From positions 1-7,734 of the forward strand of contig JAKAXS010000119.1 in the NCBI GenBank assembly GCA_021816505.1: DNA of 7,734 nt, in the 5' to 3' direction. Of the stretch, positions 1-6,664 are shown one piece after another. Every line of letters starts with the position of its first letter. Positions within the stretch are counted from its first letter, which is position 1. This DNA comes from Pseudomonadota bacterium. GTDB lineage: Bacteria > Pseudomonadota > Alphaproteobacteria > Rhizobiales > Hyphomicrobiaceae. The notes beneath the pieces are model-generated. The model saw only the letters and a program-made list of their open reading frames with translations. It did no database searches and had not been told where the DNA came from. The translations under genes were made by a program, and so were the position numbers.

Positions 1-1
1 G

Positions 2-2866
2 CAGAAGCTCGTGCTGATGCCGATCTCGGAAGTGGCGTTCGGCGAAGGACCGACGGCGCTATTCCGCAAACGCTACGTGGAGCTGTTCGGCGGCGCAACG
101 GGCGACGATCCGTTGTACGAGGCCGTCAGCGCGGGCCGCCGTCATCCCGGACAAGAACATTGGCTGCCGTTTTTCCACGAGACACTGGAGACACTGTTCG
201 ACTACGTGCCCGGCGCCCGCGTGACTTTCGACTATCAGTCGGACGAGGCGATCCGGCGCCGCTTCGACGAAATCACCGAGCACTACGAGGCACGCACCGA
301 GGCGCTTGAAACGTCGACGTTCGGTGCGCCGCCCTACAAGCCGGTGCCACCGGATCGCATGTATCTGGACGGCCGCTCGTGGGGCGCGGCGCTCAAGGGG
401 CATCCCGTCGTGCGGCTGACGCCGTTCGAGGAGCAGGAGGCGGCTCACGTGCGCGCCATGCACGGTCGCGGCGGGCGTACGTTCGCGGCGGAGCGCGCCG
501 ACGTCGACGCCAACGTGTTCGACGCCGTGGTGGCGCACATCCAGCGTCAGCATGATGCGAAGCGTCGCGTCGTCGTCGCGGCGTGGACGCCAGGCGCGCG
601 CGAACGGCTGGCGTCGCTGCTTGGAGATCACGGCCTGAAGGCCGTCGTGAAGATCGAGAATTTTCCCGAAGCGCTGGCACTTCCTGCCGGTGTCACGGGC
701 CTCGCGGTGCTGGGCCTGGAGCAAGGCTTCGAGACGCCCGAGCTGGCGGTGATCGGCGAGCAGGACATCCTGGGCGACCGCCTCGTTCGCCCGCGGCGCA
801 AGGCGCGGCGTGCCGCTGATGTGCTGACCGAAGCGACAAGCTTGTCCGTCGGCGATCTGGTGGTGCATGCCGATCACGGCATCGGCCGCTTCGCCGGTCT
901 GCAGACGATCACCGCGCTGGGCGCGCCACACGATTGTCTGGAGCTGATCTACGCGGGCGGAGACAAGCTGTTCCTTCCGGTCGAGAACATCGAACTGCTG
1001 TCGCGTTTCGGCGCGGACGAGAGTGATGCACAACTCGACAAGCTGGGCGGAGTGGCCTGGCAGTCGCGTAAGGCACGGCTGAAGAAGCGGCTGCGCGAGA
1101 TCGCGTCGGAGCTGATCAAGATCGCGGCGCTGCGTCAGCTGAAAGAGGCGCCGGCGCTTTCACCGCCGGCGGGCGCCTACGACGAGTTTGTGGCGCGCTT
1201 CCCCTACGAGGAAACGGAAGATCAGGCCGGCAGCATCGATGCGGTGATCGAGGATCTCGGTTCCGGACGCCCGATGGACCGTCTCGTGTGCGGCGACGTC
1301 GGCTTCGGCAAGACGGAGGTGGCGCTGCGCGCGGCGTTCGTGGCGGCGCTCAACGGTCTGCAGGTGGCCGTCGTGGTGCCGACGACGTTGCTCGCCCGGC
1401 AGCACTTCCGCACATTCGCTGAGCGCTTCAAGGGGCTGCCCGTCAAGGTGGCGCAAGCGTCGCGCCTGATCGCGACGAAGGACCTGAATGACGTCAAGGA
1501 AGGCTTGAAGTCCGGCGAGATCGATATTGTCATCGGCACGCATGCGCTGCTCGGCAAGCAGATCCAGTTCGCGCGCCTCGGGCTGCTGATCATCGACGAA
1601 GAGCAGCACTTCGGCGTCGGTCACAAGGAACGGCTGAAGCAGCTGCGCGAGGACGTGCATGTGCTGACGCTTTCGGCGACGCCGATCCCGCGCACGTTGC
1701 AGCTGGCGCTTACGGGCGTGCGCGAACTGTCGCTGATCACCACACCGCCGGTCGATCGCCTCGCGGTGCGGACATACATCTCGCCGTTCGATCCGGTCAT
1801 CCTGAAGGAAGCGCTCCGGCGCGAGCGCTATCGCGGCGGCCAGACGTTCTATGTGTGTCCGCGCCTGTCGGATCTCGACGACGTGGCCGAATTCCTGCAG
1901 GAGGTCGTTCCGGACTTCAAGGTGGCGCGCGCCCACGGACAGCTGACGCCGACCGAACTGGAAGACGTGATGACCGCCTTCTACGAGGGGCAGTACGACA
2001 TTCTCCTGTCGACGGCGATCGTGGAGTCCGGTCTCGACGTGCCGAACGCCAACACGCTGATCGTGCATCGCGCGGACATGTTCGGGCTGGCGCAGCTGTA
2101 TCAGTTGCGCGGGCGCGTCGGCCGTTCGAAAACGCGCGCGTATGCCTACTTCACCACGCCGCCCGGCAAGGCGCTGACGGAAGGTGCGGAGAAGCGGCTC
2201 AAAGTGCTGCAGTCGCTGGACACGCTCGGTGCGGGCTTCTCGCTGGCCTCGCACGATCTCGATATCCGTGGCGCCGGCAACCTGCTCGGCGAGGAGCAGT
2301 CCGGTCACATCCGCGAAGTCGGCTTCGAGCTTTACCAGTCGATGCTGGAAGAGGCGGTGGCGGCGATGAAGGGCGGCGACCTGGACGACACGGCCGACAA
2401 GTGGAGCCCGGAAATCGCGCTCGGCACGTCTGTGCTCATTCCGGAGGCCTACGTGACGGACCTGCAGATCCGTCTCGGCCTCTATCGCCGGCTTTCGACG
2501 CTGGAGGATCGCGCCGACATCGACGCGTTCGCGGCGGAGCTGGTCGATCGCTTTGGCGAGATGCCGGACGAGGTGGAGCATCTGCTCGACGTCATGGAGA
2601 TCAAGGGGCTGTGCCGCCTGGCCAGCATCGCGCGTATCGACGCCGGGCCGAAAGGCGCGGTCGTCACGTTCCACAAGAACAACTTCGCCAATCCCGAGGG
2701 CCTCGTGCAGTTCATGCAGAAGTCGCGCGGCAACGCGAAGGTTCAGGCCGACCACAAGATCGTCTTCAAGGGCGACTGGGATCTGCCGGAGAAGCGCCTC
2801 AAGGGCGTGCGCGCGTTGACGTCGGATCTGGCCGCGATTGCCGCCAAGGGGCGGAAGGCCGCATAG
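2..2866 (+). CDS. mfd: Transcription-repair coupling factor Mfd (5'-truncated by window edge)
   Basis: Mfd is a cytoplasmic ATP-driven DNA translocase that displaces RNA polymerase stalled at lesions and recruits UvrA for nucleotide excision repair. The frame is open to the window edge and encodes 954 residues. The family is about 1150 long, so roughly 200 N-terminal residues (part of the UvrB-like module) lie outside. In order I see the rest of the UvrB-like region and linker, the CarD-like RNA-polymerase-interacting domain (about 845-1016), Walker A GDVGFGKT (1292-1315), Walker B DEEQ (1595-1606; E. coli has DEEH), SATPIPRT after it, helicase motif VI QLRGRVGR (2102-2125), the RecG-like translocation region with DIRGAGNLLGEEQSG, and the C-terminal regulatory domain from about 2371. 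All expected motifs are intact with no frameshift. The protein ends in KGRKAA. The GTG at position 11 is internal to the protein and not the true start. There is no convincing terminator after the stop. Confidence 0.98.
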   Translation, partial: QKLVLMPISEVAFGEGPTALFRKRYVELFGGATGDDPLYEAVSAGRRHPGQEHWLPFFHETLETLFDYVPGARVTFDYQSDEAIRRRFDEITEHYEARTEALETSTFGAPPYKPVPPDRMYLDGRSWGAALKGHPVVRLTPFEEQEAAHVRAMHGRGGRTFAAERADVDANVFDAVVAHIQRQHDAKRRVVVAAWTPGARERLASLLGDHGLKAVVKIENFPEALALPAGVTGLAVLGLEQGFETPELAVIGEQDILGDRLVRPRRKARRAADVLTEATSLSVGDLVVHADHGIGRFAGLQTITALGAPHDCLELIYAGGDKLFLPVENIELLSRFGADESDAQLDKLGGVAWQSRKARLKKRLREIASELIKIAALRQLKEAPALSPPAGAYDEFVARFPYEETEDQAGSIDAVIEDLGSGRPMDRLVCGDVGFGKTEVALRAAFVAALNGLQVAVVVPTTLLARQHFRTFAERFKGLPVKVAQASRLIATKDLNDVKEGLKSGEIDIVIGTHALLGKQIQFARLGLLIIDEEQHFGVGHKERLKQLREDVHVLTLSATPIPRTLQLALTGVRELSLITTPPVDRLAVRTYISPFDPVILKEALRRERYRGGQTFYVCPRLSDLDDVAEFLQEVVPDFKVARAHGQLTPTELEDVMTAFYEGQYDILLSTAIVESGLDVPNANTLIVHRADMFGLAQLYQLRGRVGRSKTRAYAYFTTPPGKALTEGAEKRLKVLQSLDTLGAGFSLASHDLDIRGAGNLLGEEQSGHIREVGFELYQSMLEEAVAAMKGGDLDDTADKWSPEIALGTSVLIPEAYVTDLQIRLGLYRRLSTLEDRADIDAFAAELVDRFGEMPDEVEHLLDVMEIKGLCRLASIARIDAGPKGAVVTFHKNNFANPEGLVQFMQKSRGNAKVQADHKIVFKGDWDLPEKRLKGVRALTSDLAAIAAKGRKAA

Positions 2867-2915
2867 GCCGGCATCCGATCTCGGCATTCTCGTACGCGAT
2901 GACGTTGCCGTTCAG

Positions 2916-2926
2916 ATCCGACGCAC
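2916..2926. repeat. 11-mer ATCCGACGCAC shared with 7465-7475
   Basis: An exact 11-base match to the spacer before pepA, in the same orientation. In both places GTC follows closely and an AT-rich GCATA...TTAT site lies downstream (36 bases on here, 7 bases there). It is a short match, so chance is possible. It matters mainly because it accompanies the second shared motif. Confidence 0.4.
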
Positions 2927-2962
2927 ACGTCTGTGTCCTCGACGCAACCATATTCATGACTT

Positions 2963-2980
2963 GCATAGTATAAATTATCG
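2963..2980. promoter_or_regulatory. AT-rich palindrome-like site upstream of the TonB-dependent receptor
   Basis: GCATAGTATAAATTATCG is an AT-rich island in otherwise GC-rich DNA, ending 46 bases before the receptor start. It contains TATAAA, a possible -10 element, but no recognisable -35 lies 16-18 bases upstream. The two halves of 2964-2979 are imperfectly symmetric (5 of 8 pairs). It resembles the site at 7483-7500 at 15 of 18 positions. Receptors of this type are often controlled by Fur, RirA or Irr. The match to the classical 19-base Fur consensus is only about 10 of 19, so the regulator is not assigned. Operator, promoter or both are possible. Confidence 0.45.
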
Positions 2981-3026
2981 TATCGAGGCTCGGGTCAGGT
3001 CCGCGCCGCAGGTACGGAGTGTGATT

Positions 3027-5408
3027 GTGGTTACGTACAGGTCGTCGCTATCGGTAATTGCAATCGCACTTGCTGCGGGTTGGTCGTTCGACGCGGCTGC
3101 ACAGGACGCTGCGCCGGTACCGCAGGCAAGCACTGGTGCTGCAGCCGATGACGCGGTGGCATTGCCTGAATTGACCGTCGAGGCGCCGGCGAAGCGCAAC
3201 ATCAAAAAGGCAACGCTGCGCAAGAGCGCGCCGGCCCGCGCGGCGACGTCAGGCGCCGCTCAGGCAGCGGAGGCGGCCTCCTCGCAGGCGCTCGAACAGC
3301 AGGTCATCGAAGGCGAGAAAGTGGTGCGCACCGTGCGCGACACGACGACGAGCGTCGGCGTCGTAACCGGACAGAACATCGCCGAGAGGCAGATCCGTGA
3401 TCTGGACGAAGCGATTGCGCAGACCGCGAACGTGGTGACGACGCAGGACCCAAATGCTGGCTTCTCGATCCGCGGCCTGAATTCGGAAGGACAGAACGGG
3501 CTTCAGAACATCTCGAGCGTTCCGCTGATCAGCGTCATAATCGATGGTGCAACCCAGAATGCGGAAGCGATGCGTCGCGGTGCGCGCGGGCTGTGGGACG
3601 TGGAGCAGGTGGAGGTGTTGCGCGGCCCGCAATCGACCCTGCAAGGCCGCAATGCCTTGGGTGGCGCAGTCAACATCAAGACAAACGACCCCACCTACAA
3701 GCTCGGTGCGGTTGTCGAAGGCACGGTAGGCACCAATGACCTCATGTCGGGCGGCTTCGTGCTCAATGCTCCGATCGTAGCGGGGCAGTCGGCGTTCCGT
3801 ATCGCCGGTTATGCCACCGAGCAGATGAGGGACATTGATTATGCGGATCCCGACAATGAACAAATGGGCTGGGACAAGTACGACTCGCTGCGCGGAAAAC
3901 TGCTGATTGAACCCGACAGCCTGCCCGGTTTCAGCGCACTATTCACAGTTTCACGCACGGATGATCGGCCCGGCAGTGGGATCGTCTTTGGTCCTGATTT
4001 CTTGGAGCGTAAACTTAACGCATCGGCGGAATACACGGATTTCCGTGAAGGCCGTGCAGATAACTATATCGCCGATCTGTCGTACGAATTCCGTCCGGGC
4101 ATGACAGTTCGCAGCGTTACGGCCTACGCTGAAACAGACTCCCTGATCTACACGGCTGCGGGCGCACAGCTCGCACGCAATGGCGACAACACCGTCGGCA
4201 CGGATTTCACCCAGGATCTTCGTCTCGAGCTCGCCAACGAGGGCAATGGCCTTTCAGGCGTGGTCGGGCTCTTCTACGGCTACTTCGAGCGTGACAACTT
4301 CTCGAATTCGACCGTCAATCGACAGTGGGTGGGAGAGGCCTTCGGCATTCCCGGCCTTCCCGATGTCTTCGTGCCATACCTGTCAGGCAGCACCCGGTCT
4401 GAAACGGACAGCGCTTCGGTTTACGCGGATCTCCGGTATCGCTGGAACAAGTGGTCACTGCTTGCCGGAGGGCGGCTTCTTCGCGATGAGGTCGTCACGG
4501 TCGAGGACTCCACTCAGGTCGTTCAATTCAGCCTGGTTGCGACAGACGACAATGGCACGCCGCTCGATCCCTCAGACGATACGCCGCTCCCGCCCGTGTA
4601 TGTTTCGACCGTCGGAAAGACCAAGGACGTTTTCAATGAGTTTCTGCCGAAGCTCGGTCTGACCTATGATCTCACCGACAATCAGACTGTCGGCGTGACC
4701 TACAACAGAGGTTATCGCGCGGGATTCCAACAGCTGACGCTGGATGCAGGTACTGCCAATCCAATATTTGCGTCGATCAAGCCGGAGTTCCTCGATGCTT
4801 ATGAGGTCTCATATCGCTCGTCTTGGTGGGGCAAAACGTTCGATCTAAACGCGAACGTCTTCTATTACGACTATACCGATCATCAGGTCGCGGTCTTAGA
4901 CCGGTTCTTTGATGCCGAGATCGTGAACGCCGGTAGCTCCCACTCATATGGCTCCGAAATAGAAGCCCGGTGGCGGCCAACTCGCCCGCTGCAATTGTAC
5001 GCCGCGCTTGGTTGGACGCAGACGGAGTTTGACGAACTGCGCGTAAGGGGCGACGACTTTGCCGGCAACGAGTATCCTGAGGCTCCGGCCTACACGATCT
5101 CGGCAGGCGCGATGTATCGGTCTTCCACGGGATGGTTTGCCGGCGCAAACGTACGTCACCTCGCCGACTACTTCACGGGCCTGTCAGTCGACAATAGCCC
5201 ATCGAAGCTCGTCGATGCCTACACTGTCGTGGATGCACGCGTCGGCTGGGAGTGGGAACAGTACACGCTCACCCTGTTTGCCAAGAACCTCTTCGACGAA
5301 AATTACCTGACGGCAGTCAGCAGAGTGGATGGAGGAACGCTAAGCCCGTCATACGGCATGGTGGGCGATTCGCGGCTGTTGGGCGTGACACTCACGGGCC
5401 GCTTCTGA
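3027..5408 (+). CDS. TonB-dependent outer-membrane receptor, siderophore/chelate type
   Basis: An outer-membrane beta-barrel that imports a scarce ligand using energy passed on by TonB-ExbB-ExbD, none of which is encoded here. The GTG at 3027 is chosen because GGAG (3016-3019) lies 7 bases upstream and a signal peptide follows at once: basic start, hydrophobic core (residues 8-19), and a likely cut after A25 in AAAQ. This gives 793 residues. LPELTVEAP (46-54) is a plausible TonB box. A basic, Ala-rich linker follows, then the plug with its hallmark VEVLRGPQSTLQGRNALGG (within 189-216). The barrel runs from about 225 to the end, with a typical late signature (LFAKNLFDENY) and the C-terminal Phe needed for barrel assembly. 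Plug and barrel resemble siderophore receptors such as FyuA, recalled rather than searched. The ligand is unknown, and no siderophore gene or cytoplasmic-membrane transporter is nearby. Codon use is less GC-rich than in mfd, suggesting later acquisition. Confidence 0.93.
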   Translation: MVTYRSSLSVIAIALAAGWSFDAAAQDAAPVPQASTGAAADDAVALPELTVEAPAKRNIKKATLRKSAPARAATSGAAQAAEAASSQALEQQVIEGEKVVRTVRDTTTSVGVVTGQNIAERQIRDLDEAIAQTANVVTTQDPNAGFSIRGLNSEGQNGLQNISSVPLISVIIDGATQNAEAMRRGARGLWDVEQVEVLRGPQSTLQGRNALGGAVNIKTNDPTYKLGAVVEGTVGTNDLMSGGFVLNAPIVAGQSAFRIAGYATEQMRDIDYADPDNEQMGWDKYDSLRGKLLIEPDSLPGFSALFTVSRTDDRPGSGIVFGPDFLERKLNASAEYTDFREGRADNYIADLSYEFRPGMTVRSVTAYAETDSLIYTAAGAQLARNGDNTVGTDFTQDLRLELANEGNGLSGVVGLFYGYFERDNFSNSTVNRQWVGEAFGIPGLPDVFVPYLSGSTRSETDSASVYADLRYRWNKWSLLAGGRLLRDEVVTVEDSTQVVQFSLVATDDNGTPLDPSDDTPLPPVYVSTVGKTKDVFNEFLPKLGLTYDLTDNQTVGVTYNRGYRAGFQQLTLDAGTANPIFASIKPEFLDAYEVSYRSSWWGKTFDLNANVFYYDYTDHQVAVLDRFFDAEIVNAGSSHSYGSEIEARWRPTRPLQLYAALGWTQTEFDELRVRGDDFAGNEYPEAPAYTISAGAMYRSSTGWFAGANVRHLADYFTGLSVDNSPSKLVDAYTVVDARVGWEWEQYTLTLFAKNLFDENYLTAVSRVDGGTLSPSYGMVGDSRLLGVTLTGRF

Positions 5409-5421
5409 AGTGTTTCGACGC

Positions 5422-5443
5422 GGACGGGCTGAAGTGCCCGTCC
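5422..5443. terminator. Hairpin just after the receptor stop (no T tract)
   Basis: A perfect 8-bp stem (GGACGGGC 5422-5429 with GCCCGTCC 5436-5443) and a 6-base loop, starting 14 bases after the receptor stop. No T run follows on either strand, so it is not a canonical intrinsic terminator. It may protect the 3' end of the receptor mRNA or act together with the second hairpin at 5489-5519. Confidence 0.45.
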
Positions 5444-5488
5444 CGTCCAGATGCTCAATCGAACCAAATCCCGCTTGCTGCGTTTAGC

Positions 5489-5524
5489 AGGGCCCGTACG
5501 CCAGAATGCTGCGGGCCTTGTTTT
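5489..5524 (+). terminator. Terminator-like hairpin in front of the small membrane-protein gene
   Basis: AGGGCCCG (5489-5496) pairs with CGGGCCTT (5512-5519), giving eight pairs including one G-T wobble, around a 15-base loop. GTTTT (5520-5524) follows. Strong GC stem plus T-rich tail fits an intrinsic terminator on the plus strand, presumably for the receptor transcript. The tail runs directly into the GGGGGAG ribosome site of the next gene, so the same element could act as an attenuator. The base of a smaller competing hairpin (CTGC 5478-5481 with GCAG 5487-5490) overlaps its 5' arm. Confidence 0.6.
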
Positions 5525-5539
5525 GGGGGAGACGCACGC

Positions 5540-5668
5540 ATGGACGCTAAATCACTGCTCATTCTGGTACTGCTGGTCGCCGTCGTCGGCCTTGGCTACC
5601 TCTACTACGACAGCCAGAAGCCGGGCGTCAGCATCAAGGCACCGGGCGTCGACATCGAGGCGAAGTAG
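5540..5668 (+). CDS. Small single-pass membrane protein with duplicated PGVxIxA tail (42 aa)
   Basis: An unnamed 42-residue protein. The ATG follows a strong ribosome site (GGAG 5528-5531, 8 bases upstream). Residues 1-4 are short and polar, residues 5-23 form one hydrophobic helix ending in GLGYLYY, and residues 24-42 are a charged tail. The tail contains two tandem heptapeptides, PGVSIKA (28-34) and PGVDIEA (35-41), then Lys. No cysteine lipobox or signal-peptidase site is evident, so it is probably an anchored membrane protein with the tail on one face. The orientation is unclear from charges. It may be read from the receptor transcript if the upstream hairpin is bypassed, or from its own promoter, which I could not find. 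Its stop lies 7 bases from the mazG stop on the other strand. Reasons to believe it is real are the ribosome site, clean topology and in-frame repeat. Function is unknown. Confidence 0.75.
   Translation: MDAKSLLILVLLVAVVGLGYLYYDSQKPGVSIKAPGVDIEAK
5621..5662 (+). repeat. Two tandem 21-base repeats inside the small gene
   Basis: Units 5621-5641 and 5642-5662 match at 17 of 21 positions and are exactly in frame, encoding PGVSIKA and PGVDIEA. Three of the four differences change amino acids (Ser-Lys to Asp-Glu in the variable positions) and keep the P-G-V-x-I-x-A skeleton. This looks like an old in-frame duplication or a selected short motif. Confidence 0.8.
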
Positions 5669-5679
5669 GTCGCGCCTAC
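5665..5679. terminator. Symmetric hairpin holding both convergent stop codons
   Basis: GTAGG (5665-5669) and CCTAC (5675-5679) form a perfect 5-bp stem around a 5-base loop. The left arm contains the TAG of the small gene and the right arm the TAG of mazG read on the other strand. It lacks a T tract on either strand, so any terminator role is weak. It is the only structure between the two convergent genes. Confidence 0.35.
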
Positions 5680-6533
5680 GCGCGTTCGATCCGCTTGGCT
5701 TCGTCCCACAGCGCATCCATTTCTTCGAGCGTCGACTGCGATGGGCTGCGGCCCTGAGCGGCGAGCTGTTGCTCGATGTGGCGGAAGCGGCGGATGAACT
5801 TCTGGTTGGCGCCGCGAAGCGCCTTCTCTGGGTCGATCGCGAGGTGCCTGCCCACGTTCGCAAGGACGAACAACAGGTCGCCGAATTCTTCCTCGACGTG
5901 AGCCTGGCGTTCCGCAGAGGTCGCCTCCGCGGCAAGCGCATCCTGTAGCTCGGTCAGTTCTTCGTGCAATTTGTCGAATACGTTGCTCAGCGCCGGCCAG
6001 TCGAAGCCGACCTTGGCGGCCTTGTCCTGCAGCTTCAGGGCGCGCGTCAGGCCCGGCATGTTTGCCGGTACGTCGTCGAGCAGGGAAGGGGGCTGGTCCA
6101 ACGTCGTGCCGGAGCCCAGCCGCGTGCGCTCCGCAGCCTTCGCCGCGCGCTCGCCTGATTTGATCTTCTCCCAGAAGCCTTTTTCGGCGCCTGCCGCCCG
6201 CTCGGCTGCGCTGCCGAAAACGTGGGGATGGCGGCGGATCATCTTCTCGGTCACGCCGTGGGCCACATCGCCGAAGTCGAACGACCCTTGCTCCTCAGCC
6301 ATGCGCGCGTGATAGACGACCTGCAGCAGCAGATCGCCCAGCTCTTCCTTCAGATCCGGCATGTCCTCGCGGGCGATGGCGTCGGCGACCTCATAGGCTT
6401 CTTCAAGCGTGTAGGGGGCGATGGTCGCGAAGGTCTGCTCCAGATCCCAGGGGCAACCGGTCACGGGTGTGCGCAGCGCCTTCATGACGGAGATGAGGTC
6501 GTCCACGGTCTTGCGATCGTCGCCGGTATTCAC
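5676..6533 (-). CDS. mazG: Nucleoside triphosphate pyrophosphohydrolase MazG
   Basis: MazG hydrolyses (d)NTPs to the monophosphate and pyrophosphate in the cytoplasm, clearing non-canonical nucleotides; in E. coli it also affects ppGpp levels. This GTG start at 6533 has GGAG (plus-strand 6541-6544) 7 bases upstream, giving 285 residues (E. coli has 263). The ATG at 6557 lacks a ribosome site and would add eight residues. The N-terminal MazG domain has GCPWD (26-30), the TLEEAYE helix (42-48) and EELGD (63-67), followed by the conserved RRHPHVFG (100-107). The C-terminal domain has VGFDW (175-179), EELTE (191-195), EEEFGD (214-219) and ANQKF with K245, matching the metal and substrate ligands of the E. 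coli catalytic domain. A linker of about 35 residues between domains is longer than in E. coli. The gene diverges from the membrane-protein gene and converges on the small gene. The architecture is typical of chromosomal MazG, not a phage or single-domain form. Confidence 0.97.
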   Translation of the reverse strand: MNTGDDRKTVDDLISVMKALRTPVTGCPWDLEQTFATIAPYTLEEAYEVADAIAREDMPDLKEELGDLLLQVVYHARMAEEQGSFDFGDVAHGVTEKMIRRHPHVFGSAAERAAGAEKGFWEKIKSGERAAKAAERTRLGSGTTLDQPPSLLDDVPANMPGLTRALKLQDKAAKVGFDWPALSNVFDKLHEELTELQDALAAEATSAERQAHVEEEFGDLLFVLANVGRHLAIDPEKALRGANQKFIRRFRHIEQQLAAQGRSPSQSTLEEMDALWDEAKRIERA

Positions 6534-6640
6534 GAGTTCACTCCAGTCGGATAGCATCGCCGCAGCCGGGGAGGCCGGCGCGGCCGTTCGGGCCGTAGCC
6601 AAGCCAGTCTTGAGGGAGCCTGGCAAGGGGGAGCGAGTAA

Positions 6641-6664
6641 ATGACAGGCCACGCATGGCGCTGA
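6641..6664 (+). CDS. Possible 7-codon leader ORF (MTGHAWR) overlapping the membrane-protein start
   Basis: ATG at 6641 has the best ribosome site in this spacer (GGGGGAG 6627-6633, 7 bases away), the same geometry as the mazG and receptor starts. It reads MTGHAWR and stops with TGA at 6662-6664, in a frame different from the membrane-protein gene, whose ATG at 6655 lies inside it. Termination at 6664 could feed re-initiation 10 bases back. The alternative is an indel in the sequence that split one N-terminus in two. No peptide function can be inferred. Confidence 0.4.
   Translation: MTGHAWR

Noticed and set aside
59..1033. Long open frame (324 codons) on the minus strand opposite mfd
   Set aside because: It lies wholly antisense to clearly conserved Mfd domains. 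Long antisense frames are common opposite GC-rich genes, and its product is Arg/His/Gln-rich without a recognisable domain.
1160..2887. 575-codon open frame on the minus strand opposite mfd
   Set aside because: Same reasoning: it mirrors the helicase and C-terminal domains of mfd, its composition is typical of a shadow frame, and no protein family is recognisable.
1855..2973. 372-codon plus-strand frame overlapping mfd and the spacer after it
   Set aside because: Out of frame with mfd over a conserved region, Arg/Gly-rich, no ribosome site, and it ends in the spacer.
2838..3026. N-terminal extension of the receptor to an ATG inside mfd
   Set aside because: The extension has no signal-peptide character, overlaps mfd, and would place the true signal peptide inside the protein. 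The GTG at 3027 has a well-placed GGAG.
5440..5480. T-loop-like GGTTCGATT on the minus strand, suggesting a tRNA
   Set aside because: The flanking bases do not pair as a T stem, and no acceptor or anticodon arm can be drawn around it.
6578..6600. GC-rich inverted repeats in the mazG/membrane-protein spacer (for example CGGCC/GGCCG around 6586-6590)
   Set aside because: Only 5 bp long in very GC-rich DNA, with no T tract or promoter beside it. Likely chance.
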